DNA of 64,000 bases from positions 868,001-932,000 of the forward strand of contig NC_091889.1 in the NCBI RefSeq assembly GCF_019399895.1. Reading direction: 5' to 3'. The notes beneath the pieces are model-generated. The model had not been told where the DNA came from, did not search any database, and saw nothing but the letters and a program-made list of their open reading frames with translations. Position 1 is the first letter of the stretch; each line of letters begins with the position of its first letter. The stretch comes from Cardiocondyla obscurior (Eukaryota > Arthropoda > Insecta > Hymenoptera > Formicidae). Below, piece by piece: positions 12,401 through 25,100 of this stretch. The position numbers and the translations under genes were made by a program.

Positions 12401-15400
12401 TAAAGAAAGTAAAAATCTCTTCCTCTTTTTTTTTTGTTATATAGATAATAGACCTGAGTTCTTTACAGCTGAATTTCAGTTACACTAACTCAAAGTTAAT
12501 CTTTCTTCATCTATCATATATTGGAATTAGCACCATTTGTTTAGGTCAAAAAAACAGACTTAATAATTTTATGGGTAATAGATTGCAATATACAATATTA
12601 TAAAGATATGAGATTAATTAGAAATATTTTATACGTATAATATTGTAAAGTAAGTCCTTTTAATGACGATTTTTCAGTCAATCAAATATATTTTCTTTTC
12701 TTAACTGTTTAAAATATTTAAAAAAATATTTTAAACATAAAAACAAAGGATATATAAAAATCAATAAATTTAAATTGTATTTTTCATCATGCATAATATA
12801 GAAAAGCTTTCACATATACTTTAGCATAACGCGTAATGCATTATGCAAAAGTGTACGAAAGCTCCAATTCTTACCCGCACTTAAGACTTTAACCGTGATC
12901 TTAGAACAAAGATATATGGTATGCAAAATTTACGTTTGCGTTGCAAACAAATTTGACTGATGAATCTGCCATTAAAAGAGATATCTTATTATTAATTACA
13001 CATAAAAATAAAATAAAATTTTCTATTTGTGATAGTTACAGTTGTCGGGAGAAGAACTGCATTCGGTTAGTGAAAGAGATAGTACCGGTATGGGAAGCGG
13101 TGGCAGCGACGCGGCATCTCCTTTAACAGCCAGGTCGCTGAGATTAGAACGAGTCGTTCAAGCATTAGCTCACAGCCAAGAAGAACTTAGAAGGTATAGT
13201 TTCTATCTTGTTTGGAAAAAATACTCTATTCTCAAGACAAACCAATTAATATATATATTTTTTTTTTGCATTATAATATAAATAATTTTTGTTATTTAAT
13301 CTTGACATTTGTCTTACATTTGGAGCTAAAATTAGATAGAGATAAAATTTATTAAAACCTTATAAGTTCGTATCCTTCATTGTTTGTGCTATCAGACGTA
13401 CCGGACAAAGCGGATTTCCGAGTGGTGGTTTTCCCACGCACAGGTTAATTAATAATACTAATACTGCATGTAAATCGCATTATTATATACCGCTGTGCTC
13501 GACATATTTGAATGGCTTTTGTGAGCATCAAATCAATCGGCTCGCTCACTCTCTAGTCAGCCCAAGCCACATTGCTGGTAATTTGTTTATTGTTCGAGCA
13601 ATCACATCGTTTTATTAAATACTTTATTCAAAAATGTAAAAAAAGAAAATTGCAGCGTGCAAAATATTACTCATACGCCTGCAATATCGATTCTCGTGCA
13701 CAGTGGTATGCTTTAATAGTTCCGTTAGTGCTCTAAAAATTTCAGGAAAAATTAATGTCAGCTTGTCGTTATACTCATTACATTTTCATAAATCTACCCA
13801 ATTCACAATAGATTTTAGACATTGTGGTCTTAGACGAACAAAAACTAAAATCGAGAAGAATTACGTAAAATAATACAATACAATCAACATATAAACGTAT
13901 TGAATCAATTTACACATTTTAATATGTAAAATAAGAAAAGAAAAATGCGAAAAAGCTAAAAGTTTTTGTGCATTAAAATGTAGGAGCATTGATTAGAGTA
14001 GAAATAGTAACTAGATTAGCGCTCCATGCAGCAGGCATGGGCAGCATAACAACGGCGCACTCAATTCTGGAACTCCTCCTTCCCCATTGTCCTCACGCCA
14101 CAGCAGCCAGGACAGTTTGCACAAAAACAACTTCTCCAGCGTCGGACTACCCATTGGGCAATTATCAACTTCGCATCTGCATATACAGTCAACCATGAGT
14201 CCTGCCACGGCAGCCGCGGTCGCAGCGGCGCAAAAAAAGAAAGGCATTAAAAGTAGCCTTGGTAGATTTTTCAGCAAAAAGGAAAAGGTAAAAGATTGTT
14301 TCTTTTTCATTACTCCGATATTATTAAATGCGAAAGTGTGTGAGATTTTAGGAGGATGAATTCTTATTCTGCAAGTATCGATATGCCTTATTATTAATTT
14401 TTTTTTTTTTTTAATTAATGAAAATATAAACCTCACAAACTTCCGTATTATAAAAATAAAATTAATAAAGAAAAAATAAATTTAACTACAATAGTTACAA
14501 AGCATCTTATCTGTATAATAATTTTTTATCTTTCTGTTAACTTAGATCAAAGGAAAAGATACACCAATGCCAGGGGATGTACCAGGTATGGGAGGTGCAA
14601 GCACGCCAGCTGATCCAGATTATGGGGACAATGTGTGTGTAGCTGGCACGCTTGGGAGTAAAAGTGATTTCGATCGTAGGAAAAAGAAAAGGTATTTACA
14701 TTTAAATTTTTTAATGGTTTTGTTAACTTAATTTAAAAAAAGGGGGGGGGGGAAATATTCTTACCTCCACGAACTGCACTACTTCAATTAAAAAAATTTT
14801 GTCCATGAATGAGTTATAGAAAAGATATCAAAATGCTTTATGCATGTGTATATTTAATATTTTAATCCAAGCATGTTTGATAGTATGTTGGATTCCTCGA
14901 GGCACGAGCTCTTGGCGGAAGCGATGAAAGCCGGAACGCCTTTCGCCTTGTGGAATGGACCAACAGTCGTCGCCTGGCTGGAACTCTGGGTGGGCATGCC
15001 AACGTGGTACGTCGCCGCTTGTCGAGCAAACGTTAAAAGCGGTGCTATTATGAGTGCTCTTAGTGATACCGAGATTCAGCGAGAGATTGGTATAAGGTAT
15101 GCGATAAAAATATTTTAAAAATTATATTATAATTAGTAATATAACGTGATTTTTTTTTGCATTTTTGTGACAGTAATCCTTTACACCGATTAAAGCTAAG
15201 ATTAGCAATTCAGGAAATGGTATCACTTACAAGTCCATCAGCGCCGAAAACTTCTCGCACAACATTAGCATTTGGTGATATGAATCATGAGTGGATAGGT
15301 AATGTCTGGTTACCGAGCCTCGGGCTGCCTCAATATCGATCCACTTTTATGGAGTGCCTTGTTGATGCTAGAATGCTCGATCATCTTACGAAGAAGGATC

Positions 15401-16134
15401 TTCGTGGTCAATTGAGAATGGTTGATAGCTTCCATAGGTAAGAAAAAAATGACAATGTTAATTGAAAGCTTTCACAAAACGAGTCGCAATTAATACATTA
15501 AAACTTTCTTTTTTTTTTTTTTTTTTTTTTTTAATGTAGTAATCGCATATTATAACGCTTATTAAAATCGCAGCAGTATTATTGTAATATTATAATAATA
15601 TCGTCAATATATTATTGCAGAACAAGTTTGCAGTACGGCATTTCTTGCTTAAAACGATTAAATTATGATAGACATCAATTAGAAGAAAGAAGACGAATAG
15701 CAGAAAGTACTAATATGGATGTACTCGTGTGGAGTAACGATCGTGTCATAAGATGGGTACAGTCGATTGGTTTAAAGGTAAGTATTTTTCAATATTAATT
15801 TTAGCCTACGATCAGTTTCTAACAAAAAAAATTGACATTCAATGTATACTTGTAGGAATACGGAAATAATCTCTTAGAATCGGGGGTGCACGGTGCGCTC
15901 ATAGCTTTAGATGAAAGTTTCGATGCAAACAGTTTTGCATTAACTTTACAAATTCCCACACAGAATACACAGGTGAGTGCTCACGGTAGTATTGTAACGA
16001 AAATTTAAAGGAAACATGAATAAATGTATTTTATATTATTTTCACAGGCAAGGCAGTTGCTAGAGATGGAATTTTCCAATCTATTGTCCATGGCGACGGA
16101 AAGGCGTCTGGACGAGAATAGTATGAAATCCTGA
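1114..16134 (+). CDS. Liprin-alpha: Liprin-alpha (PPFIA family) presynaptic scaffold
   Basis: Active-zone scaffold that binds LAR-type receptor phosphatases, RIM/ELKS and kinesin-3. Coding exons: 1114-1362, 5866-5967, 6098-6262, 6473-6547, 6671-6766, 7457-7765, 8772-9059, 9143-9268, 10384-10540, 10752-11110, 11229-11471, 11684-11866, 12121-12213, 13042-13193, 13396-13443, 14035-14287, 14546-14691, 14872-15096, 15174-15437, 15621-15777, 15856-15972, 16048-16134; about 1297 aa. The N-terminus MWNMMCDVMPTIAEDSMSQR is the family signature and sets the start. Long coiled coils follow (about residues 20-720, with LLLEHLECLVSRHERSLRM), then the KKKGIKSSLGRFFSKKEK linker, then three SAM domains at about 1035-1105 (WLELWVGMPTWYVAACRANV), 1125-1190 (WLPSLGLPQYRSTFMECLVD) and 1213-1285 (VLVWSNDRVIRWVQSIGLKE). 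All phases join. The least certain boundary is the acceptor of the glutamine-rich exon at 7457. The protein ends RRLDENSMKS, without the VRTYSC-type PDZ-binding tail of vertebrate liprins; an alternative last exon is possible. Confidence 0.95.
1363..5865. other. Liprin-alpha intron 1 (4.5 kb)
   Basis: AT-rich intron between two phase-0 exons. It contains the three-copy tandem array at 1416-1830, many A/T homopolymers, and a weak diverged ~36-base direct duplication at about 4586-4660 (ggtacgga... and ggtatgga... halves). The open frames within it, such as 4247-4621 on minus, show no recognisable protein. I see no exon in it. Confidence 0.7.
1416..1830 (+). repeat. Three-copy tandem repeat, ~138-bp unit
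   Basis: Three nearly identical head-to-tail copies begin at 1416, 1555 and 1692, each opening with aattgcttggggaaaaatta and closing with cttttcgtactcccgtaaat. Periods are 139 and 137 bases; the third copy ends at about 1830. Copies differ mainly in the length of their internal C-run, A-runs and TA-run. The array lies in liprin-alpha intron 1 and has no coding potential. Confidence 0.95.
6398..6433. repeat. (TA)n microsatellite
   Basis: About 18 uninterrupted TA dinucleotides in liprin intron 3, running directly into a T-run that forms part of the polypyrimidine tract of the exon starting at 6473. Confidence 0.95.
7566..7636 (+). repeat. CAG/CAA repeat encoding a glutamine-rich tract in liprin-alpha
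   Basis: Mixed CAG and CAA codons with a few CAT, TAC and CTG codons encode a Q-rich segment (SQQQPQQQQYQQHQLQ...) in the exon 7457-7765. The same exon then carries RLSNGSLDLTEQDSAVRVID, which matches the conserved RLSNGSID block of liprins, so the exon is genuine. The glutamine tract is a lineage-specific low-complexity insertion. Confidence 0.85.
9269..10383. other. Liprin-alpha intron 8
   Basis: About 1.1 kb of AT-rich sequence with no recognisable exon or repeat. It begins with a second possible donor 18 bases downstream of the first (see findings). Confidence 0.6.
11926..12065. mobile_element. Palindromic MITE-like element, copy 1 (liprin intron 12)
   Basis: A 140-bp element with imperfect terminal inverted repeats (left ggtcggtattcatag, right complement ggctggtatttattg) and an internal palindrome gtcttaagac. 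It is flanked on both sides by TTA (11923-11925 and 12066-12068), consistent with a 2-3 bp target duplication. It shares a 20-base exact core (11974-11993) and the same overall plan with the element at 21499-21642. It has no coding capacity and is probably a non-autonomous DNA transposon; no family assignment is made. Confidence 0.8.
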
Positions 16135-16708
16135 TCCATCTTATCAAGTCGGCTGTCCCATATTCAACCGCATCATGTCTAGTCCAAAACCCCAGTTATT
16201 GCTACTATATATGCGCAAGTGTGTTGTAAAAGTTGTAAGAGCTTTAAGTATCACGCTAGGAGTATCTCTTCATATTGTTACGACAAATATGACATTTGGT
16301 AATACCGAAATGTGTTTTGACATAAGCTGTTAAGATAAACTTACATGATACATTCGATACTTAAAGATTCATCCGATCGATTTTTATGCCGTACACGCAT
16401 AAATCGGTGCGCCATATATATCACATTGTATATCTTTTCACAAAGAGAAAAAAAAAAACTAGTTATTTCGAGCGATTTTTCATATAGATATCGAAATGTA
16501 GCAGGCAGTCATTAGATTATATTGCTAGAATGACACAGCTATATATAATAGCATTCTCCTTAAAAGCACAAGATATCAATTGCAGACGATTACGACAATA
16601 ATTCTCTGAGTTAACTTCAGTTGTTTTGTAAAGTCGGTAAATCTCAGTATTATATTGACATGTAGTGAAGTGTATGATTTGATACGATAACATGTACTTA
16701 TAAAGTTT

Positions 16709-16714
16709 AATAAA
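16709..16714 (+). terminator. Candidate polyadenylation signal AATAAA of liprin-alpha
   Basis: First canonical AATAAA hexamer about 575 bases after the stop codon. It is one of several possible sites in this AT-rich tail, so its use is uncertain. Confidence 0.35.
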
Positions 16715-19700
16715 TATCTAAGGCAGGGTAAGTTAATGCTTTGCATAAAGAAGTAAAGAAAAAAAAAATAAAGATCTTACGATGTCGTTGCTTTTGAGGA
16801 AATTGTTCATATATGAGGTGTCCTGTAACTAATAATATGACGGGGAAAGTAAACCTACTTGAAAAACTGAGTTCAAAGTGTTGTAGCGCAGTAAGATCTT
16901 TTGTATGAAATTTTCTCTTTATTAAACTTGGATAGATGTGACTAAATAAATTTTGTTATCGAATTTACTTCAACGTCTATCCAAATATAAATTATATAAG
17001 ATTTTACTAAACAAATTCAAGATATCTTAGTATTTTATACATGTAGAATTTTTTAATTTAAATTGTTTACAATTATACACAGGGTATTCTCTTTAATTTA
17101 TTTTTACGATAGAAAAAATATTTTGATGGAAAAGAGCATTTAATAAAAATCCATATTTACTTTGAAAGAAAAAAGAAAAAGAAAAAAACCTGCAATGTTA
17201 TAATTTTTAAGATTCCAAGATCGTTGATATTTTATTTAATGACACTATATGATTTATTTTACATGAATTAATTTTTTTTAAAAGATATATTTATAGAAGT
17301 ACTGAAATAACATCATCCTAAAGCAGTTTATGAGATATGCTCTGTGAATACTTCATTCTAATGTATTTTGTAAATATATTTTAACAAGTATTATATACGA
17401 GAATTACTTGAAAAATTCTATAAATTAAACACAAATGGTACTTACACAACAGATATAAATAAAAAATGTCAATTCTTCTTGTAAAGACATGTAATTTTAA
17501 ACCGTTTCGTTTAACATATTTATTTGTTTAAAATGTTTTAAAGAATATCCTCTGCTGTGGTTTTTAAAAAGTATACGAAATTGAAATGTGTGTTGGGATA
17601 AAATATTTTTGAAAAAAAAGGTTTGTAGATAAAGATATACATACCGTATGTAAAATTTATTAGACAACTCTACTTTTTTTTCACAAAATACTTAATCACA
17701 CACGCATTTTCAGTTTACCAATAAAAAAAAATTGATTAAAACTTTCCATGTAGCATACGATATCTGTTGTACAAGTATTATGAATATTTAATTCGGAGAA
17801 CTTTTCAAATAATCTTTGTACTATAAAAAATTTTTTGATAATTTTGTCTAGATATTTTTATACACAAAATAAAGAAAGAATATACATAAGTGACATACTT
17901 TTGTATAGAGATGTATTCAATTGTCTAAAAATTGATGTAAAAAGATATACAATTGCATTAAAAAAATTACGATTATACATTGCAATTGCTAGACTTGTGC
18001 AAGAGTAGAGTCATTAATCGTTTTAACTCATTACTGTATGCACAAAGGTATTCCATCATTTTAAATCAAAATATTAAAGACACGCATAATAAATATTTGT
18101 TATTTATACTTTTATGTACAATTCTTTTTTATTCTTTAGATTTAAGTCATTATTTTTACTTGTATTATAGGACACCTGTATATATCATATACAAAGAGCC
18201 GCTATGTTTCTATATCTATAACATCAGATAGTATAGAGTTAAAAAGAAAAAAAAAAAAAAAAAAACTGCGTATAAAAATATTGGTTATTCTTTTTCTTTT
18301 TTTGTAGATAAAGTTCCAAAGTATTTCACTTCTTGTTACTTTAATAAACTATGAATATTTCTAGCGCTGTGTATACTGTACTGGAACATGTACTGGCGCA
18401 TAATATATTATTACGTAATTATATGCAAACGAAGAAATGAAGCAGTTAATGCTTGCATTTTGTTTACTAAAAGGATTCCAAACATTTTATACTACAAGAT
18501 ATTTACAAACGCGATTATACGAACATGTGTTGGTAAATGTGTTGTAAGATTAGATGGCTTCGATTATATTTTTTAAATGAAGCTACTGACCAATTTTATG
18601 TATATTGTTCGTATATAATTAAATCAATATCTCGTGAACAATGACGAATATCCATTAGCGTGGATATTACTGTACTGCTATTTTACGTTGCGTATATAAT
18701 ATATCGTTAATAAGCAAGGTCGGTAGCGGAAAAATGTGACGCGTACGGTAATTCGCATGAGAGAATTACACGATCGTGCGGAGAAGAAGTTAATCATAGT
18801 GACGATTAAAATTATATAGAAACAATGTTGCTGAAGACAATGATCGCGCGATGGTAATTATTATTGCCAATTACATAAACATCAAGTGAAACTGAAGATG
18901 TAGCGAAAGACTGAAATATTGATGGTGATTATAACAAACGATCAAGATAAAAAAGAAAAAAAAAAAAAGAACGATCACAATAATGACGATAATTATAAAT
19001 ACAGATGTTATTAATGTTGTTGATACTTGAGCAATCATTGTTGTTGATGTTTGTTTCTTATGAACTATAACTCTTCTCGCAAGCTGTTTAGTCATTGTAG
19101 GCTTCATGGTTCTGCACGACCTTCCAAAACGGATATTAATGTACCAAATAGTTTCTACCAAAGACTTTATATTCAGTATATATACACTGATTTGTCGAGT
19201 AGACATACGCAAAAAAAAAAAAAAGAAAAAGAAAGAGAGAGATGCAATGTCAACGCTTCTGATGAAAATCTGATAATCTCTGATAGTCAAAATTGTCAAA
19301 AGCAGATTTCGCCGACAGTGTCTGCTACAAATTATATCGGCCAAATTGTCAACGAAAAATGTAACACAATCTGCTAACAAAATATGATAACAGATTGGCT
19401 GCAGAAATCGATTAGAATCTATCATTTTATAATTATAAAGAAAGGCAAAGTGTCTTAAGAAAAACAAATTTTCTGTTAAGAAAGTGTAACGATACATTCC
19501 GCAACCGTCTAAAAAGAATCTGCAGTTTTTTTTTTGTGGATTAAAGTTAACTAACCGGCGTATTTCGTATGTTTGCAAAATGACAAATTCTATTTGGTCT
19601 CTGTCAACGATCTACTGTAAAATTATATCGATAAGCTGTATCAACAAAGGGAAAAAAAAAAGGAAAAAAAAAGACATGACTTTAATGCAGACATAGATGT

Positions 19701-21498
19701 GATCGAATCTGTTGCAATATTTAAAAGAATGCTGCCAGATGATGTCAGCAGGCTATATTGGCAAAAATACAGCTTATGCAGTAAATATCTGCCGTAATAG
19801 TAATAATGTATTCGAGTCTACTAGCAAACCGCCAATATATTGTCAACATTTTCTTTACTAGGATGTTGATCAAGGGCCTGCATCGAAAGAAGAATTATAC
19901 GTGTATATCATGTTCTTGGTATATGTCGCTTTTTTCATCATATCACCAATTTCAAACGCGCTTTTAAATAATCAGAAGTATGTGTTACAATTCAAAGCAA
20001 CGTTATACTACCTCAATATCGAAGTGTAATCATATTTCTCATTTTCGCGGACATGTCACTCATCCGTCGTCATGCATAATTAATGATCTGTGTGTCGCAA
20101 ATTCACAATTCGCGTATATTAGAATTTATTACGCCCATTCCTCGAACGTTCCGTCACGTTCAATCGACAAAACTTTAAGGGCCGTTCCACGCGGACGTAG
20201 CAATATCATTTAACAAGAAACGAAAAAAAAAAAAGGAAAAAAAAAAATAATATTTATTCATAAGAACGAGGGTAATTGTTTGCCGTATTTTTTTAGTATA
20301 AAAACACGGACAGGGGTATTAATTAACGGGACACTAAGTACTAACGGAATAAGTACTAAACACTCCAATTACGAAATTATTTCATCACATCACAACTTTG
20401 ACTTAAATTTGGAAACAAAGAAGTACCATTTTAACACATTTTGCCATACTATTATTATATGTGACGCGTTAGAAATTTTTTGCAATCAAAATTAAATATA
20501 TTATTAAGACTTTTAGCCCTTAAAAGAAATTTGTAGAAATTTTCGAATTTATATATTTAAAAAGATATTATATAATTAATGTTGGGCGGGAGGTGGTCTT
20601 TATTGTAACTTACATAGGCATTAACTTTCGGACGGAAAAATGGGGTCTCGTTAACCTTCCCCAATCAATTGAATTTATTTATGTAATTGTTTTAAGTATA
20701 TGTCTGTTGAAAGAAGGGAAAGGAAAAAGAGAAAGAATCCTAATGAAAGAAATAAAATATATATTACAAATGATAAAACTGTGTTTATTAAAAAAAAAAA
20801 AAAAATAGTAATCTAACTTATAGAATCTAAAATTACTTTTAAACGTGAAGTTGGAGTCTGGACTCTACCTTTCCGTCCGAAAAAGAAAAACAAAGAAAAT
20901 GGTTAAAAGATCCATAAAACATTTTTAATTATATTCAAATTTAAGAAACTTTTAGAATACTGATTTGATATCGAGAAGATACAGTTCCTTTAAAAAATAT
21001 ATCAACAAATTGATATATTTTATAAACACTGATAATTAAAAAAGAATTAAGTAAAATATTTCAACTTTTAGTAATAAAATTCTCAATTGACTTACCATTT
21101 CTTTTGATGAATGTTGTAAATAATCAATGTAGATTATAACTTTACATAGGATGAATATGATCCTGCTCTCTAGAAATATCTGAAAAAAAAAAAAGAAGGA
21201 AAACAAATTTATCACTTAGAAAAATGTCTTTTTAATGTGTTAGAAATAGAATTCACAAACGAATTGTTTTAATTTTATTTTATAAAACGTAAATTATAGT
21301 ATTATTAAATACATATATATATATATTTTTTTTATTTCTTTGAAATTCTGTTTCCGACACATTTTAAATTGGTTTAATGTTCCTATTCACACACGTCAGT
21401 CTTTGGATTGGTGACGTCAAAAGCGCAAAATTGTATTATAAAAATAAAAACGTGCGTGGTATAGGATAAACAGTAATTTACCCACAACAGTACACTGT

Positions 21499-21642
21499 GG
21501 CTCGTATTCGTAGTCAATTCTTATTTCAAGATCATCTCAAGTAATATCTTAAGACGCTAATACAACCCTTTAATTGTCTGGACACAAACAAGACTATTTA
21601 AGACGATCTTAAATACAAGAATGGAATATGAATACCGAGCTA
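21499..21642. mobile_element. Palindromic MITE-like element, copy 2 (intergenic)
   Basis: About 144 bp with the same plan as 11926-12065: left end ggctcgtattcgtag, right end complement agctcggtattcata, and the shared exact core tcttaagacgctaatacaac at 21547-21566. Ends and core are diverged from copy 1 and no clear target duplication is left, suggesting an older insertion. Confidence 0.75.
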
Positions 21643-22781
21643 CAAGTAAATTTTCAAAACGCTATATTTTGAAGCCTATAAATACTAACAGTATAATAAA
21701 AGGGTTAAATATAAAAACACTGCAATAAAATTAAAATTAATGTTGTAAGTTGCAAGAATAATTTAGCTTTTTAACATCACTTTATATATTATTTTAATTC
21801 GTAATTTTATTAAATTAATGAATCAGTGAATTGAACCAACAAAAACCTCAGTAGTTTGTTAAAAATATTTCGAAGACAATCGACAAATTACAGCCATTTT
21901 ACAGTTTTATGTTTTACCATTTCCTAAAATGTGACTATAAAATTACACTTAAAGCTGACACAGATACCTGTTGATCTTCCACATACTTTATACATTTATT
22001 TTTGTGTGCTAAATATCACAAAGTCAACTCTTGAAACTTATGGATTAGATAAAAATTTTAATATGAAAAGCCTCTGTGCCTGAATTATTTTACAAGTCTA
22101 AACATGTTTCAAATTTTTATACATGCAATATTAATTCTATCAATCAATATTAGAAGGAAAAAAAATGTTTCTTTTAATTATTACATTTAAATAATGTAAT
22201 TAAAAAATATAATAAATCCGTAACAGCTTATGTAACTGAAAAACTTTGACGTAATAAACCCTGCGTTACTAATAAACATATTTCTCAACCGAGAAATAAA
22301 ACCGATAACAAATAATATACCTTTTAAGAGCTGAAAGTGTACTTGACATATACAATTTTGATTGCAATTTTTGATTGTAATTAATAGGTCCACTCAACCG
22401 AGTCGAGGGCTTTGAATCACTTTACACCTTTCGCAACAGTTTAAACCGAGTTATGAATTATTAGACATCATAGACATACTGCTAACGGCCTACCATCGAA
22501 CGCAAGCGCGCAACAAAATAACGACTGCCCCCTGCGGCTAGGTGGTTAGGTCTCCTTTTATTATATTTGGTTAGGTCTTGTTACTTACTGGTCCATCCGC
22601 TGAGGAGAGATGAATTCTAGAATAATCATTTGAAATATAAAATTGTGAATGTGTTATTGAATCGCAGCCGTGCGGTAGGTATACGTCGATTCGAATTACT
22701 TGCCTCGGCTTTATCGCTTAAAGCTGATAGCGTGATACACGCGCGATATATGCGACTGACCTTTTGTTTTCTTCGGCACAG

Positions 22782-25100
22782 ATGACATCGACGAGATACG
22801 TATCGTTTCTGTCGGGAATAGTGATCGCATCCCTAACATGGGCATTCAGCCTGTATCTTTACTCAAGACTGTCGCAAAACGTTATCACTGCCAGTCCGAC
22901 GATATTGGTGCCGGGGGCTTCCAAACGTGGCGAGCACATCGACAACGAGATCATGCTGCGCGACAACGTCGTCGTGGCACGCGACAGGAAACATATTTTA
23001 ATTGGTAAGGAAGCCTATAACTTAAAGGGCAATAAAAACCTCGGGGGCAACGATCTACTCTTGCAGCAGCTGCAGCCGGTGCCCGTGAAACCTGCGGTTA
23101 CTTTGGATCAAGGTACTGGAAGTTTTAATTTTATTAGGCTCGTTATTAGACTGCCAGGTTGATATATGTAGTCAAATTATTTTTTTAATAGATTTGGATG
23201 AATTGGGCATGGTGAAAAACTTGGACGATCAACGAAAGAGAGACAGAGGCTATAAGGATTATGCTTTCAATGTTCTAATATCCGATAATCTCGGTGTGCG
23301 AAGAAATATACCGGATACAAGGCACAAACTATGTGGAGCACAAAAGTATCCCACCAATTTACCAAATGCTAGTATAATTATATGTTTTTATAACGAGCAT
23401 TATATGACTCTGTTGAGATCCTTGCATTCTGTGCTCGAGAGAACGCCAACTGAGTTCCTACATGAAATTGTCTTGGTGAATGATTATAGCGACAGCGATA
23501 CATTACACGAGAAGGTAAAAGTATATATCAGAAACAATTTCGACGACAGAGTACGCCTGTTTAAGACTGAGAGGAGAGAAGGTTTGATCAGAGCTCGGGT
23601 GTTCGGAGCTAGCAAAGCAACCGGCAAAGTTTTGATTTTTCTCGACAGTCATATAGAAGTAAACGAAATGTGGATAGAACCGCTTCTTTCAAGAATTGCT
23701 TATTCAAAAAATATCGTACCGATGCCAGTGATCGATATTATAAACGCAGATACGTTTCAATATACCGGGAGTCCGTTGGTAAGAGGCGGATTTAACTGGG
23801 GTCTTCATTTTAAATGGGACAATTTGCCACTTGGGACATTAAAACATGAAGATGATTTTGTAAAGCCCATTAAGTAAATACTTTTATATGTATACCCGTA
23901 TTAATTATGTCTAATTAATAAAAAAAAAATAAAAATTTAACACTTTATATAAATAGATCACCGACTATGGCTGGAGGATTGTTTGCTATCGACAGAGAAT
24001 ATTTTATAAAAATGGGAGAATATGATACCGGCATGGACGTTTGGGGTGGAGAGAATCTTGAAATATCATTTCGAGTAAATATTAATTATACTTGTTCTTC
24101 TGTATTGTTTTTAATATTCATTTTCTTAATGGCAAATAATATTAATTTCTTTTTAGGTATGGATGTGCGGCGGTAGCATTGAACTTATTCCTTGTTCACG
24201 CGTGGGTCATGTATTCAGAAGACGACGGCCGTACGGCTCGGATGATCCACATAACACGATGTTAAAAAATTCCTTGCGAGTCGCGCACGTATGGATGGAT
24301 GAATATAAAGATTATTTTCTAAAGAATGTTAAAGCTATTGATTACGGCGATATCTCAGAGCGATTAGCATTACGACAAAGATTAAATTGTAAAACATTTG
24401 GCTGGTACTTGAAAGTGGTTTATCCCGAATTAACATTGCCAGATGACACAGAAAAGCGAGTGAAAGATAAATGGGCTAAGCTTGATCAAAAACCAATGCA
24501 ACCTTGGCATTCGAGAAAGAGAAATTATACCGATCAGTATCAAATAAGACTTGCAAATACCGTACTCTGTATTCAAAGTGAAAAAGATATTAAAACTAAA
24601 GGTTCGAGGCTTATTTTAATGCCTTGTTTAAGAATTAAGTCACAGGTAGGTTATTATTACTTTAAAAAATGTTTTATGTTATTTTTTTTTTATTCTACAT
24701 GCATATTTTTGTAGATGTGGTACGAGACTGATAAAAACGAATTAGTACTTGGTCAGATGCTTTGCATGGAAGGCGCTGAAAAAATTCCAAAACTTGGAAA
24801 ATGTCACGAGATGGGAGGAAGCCAAGATTGGCGTCATAAGCGTATTGTAAGATACTTTGATTTGATTTAATTTTTTTTTTTTTTTTTTTTTTTTTTAGCA
24901 CACAGTGAAAATTTTAATTTTAATCTATCGTGTTACAGAATGGTACCCCTATCTACAACATGGCAACAGGAACCTGCTTAGGTGCAATGCGCGATGTAAG
25001 AAATATTCCTCTCGTCATGGATTTATGTACAAAATTAAATATCTCGCTGATTACGTGGGATCTCATTCGATCAAAAATTCCAATGAAGGAAGTCAGATGA
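22782..25100 (+). CDS. Polypeptide N-acetylgalactosaminyltransferase, GALNT11/pgant35A-like
   Basis: Golgi type II membrane enzyme that starts mucin-type O-glycosylation by moving GalNAc from UDP-GalNAc to Ser/Thr. Exons: 22782-23112, 23192-23873, 23957-24074, 24157-24645, 24715-24846, 24939-25100; about 637 aa, normal for the family. There is a short cytosolic tail and a membrane segment at about residues 8-28. The catalytic domain has ASIIICFYNE, the metal-binding DSH at about 262-264 (FLDSHIEVN), VRGGFNWGLHFKWD and WGGENLEISFR at about 367-377. The ricin-type lectin domain occupies about residue 500 to the end, with SQMW and SQDW in QxW positions. RGGFNWGLHFKW, IKSPTMAGG and the spacing fit GALNT11 best. 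The first ATG sits right after a pyrimidine-rich stretch ending in AG (22781), so the 5' UTR is probably spliced. In the lectin repeats the usual CLD aspartates are replaced (CIQ, CME, CLG). Confidence 0.93.

Larger units (their letters stand above)
16135..22781. other. Liprin-alpha 3' UTR and intergenic DNA
   Basis: About 6.6 kb with no supported coding exon. A first AATAAA lies at 16709-16714; several more AT-rich candidates follow, so the 3' UTR may be long. A 235-codon open frame on minus at 18871-19578 is rich in homopolymer-encoded Phe/Ile runs and is judged spurious. The stretch includes MITE copy 2 (21499-21642) and, from about 22440 to 22780, a more GC-balanced region likely to hold the promoter and 5' UTR of the GalNAc-transferase. 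Confidence 0.6.

Noticed and set aside
18871..19578. 235-codon open frame on minus in the liprin 3' region
   Set aside because: Its length depends on T-run-encoded Phe blocks and Ile/Val runs from simple sequence, it resembles no protein family I know, and it lies in a plausible 3' UTR. Conservation data would be needed to revive it.
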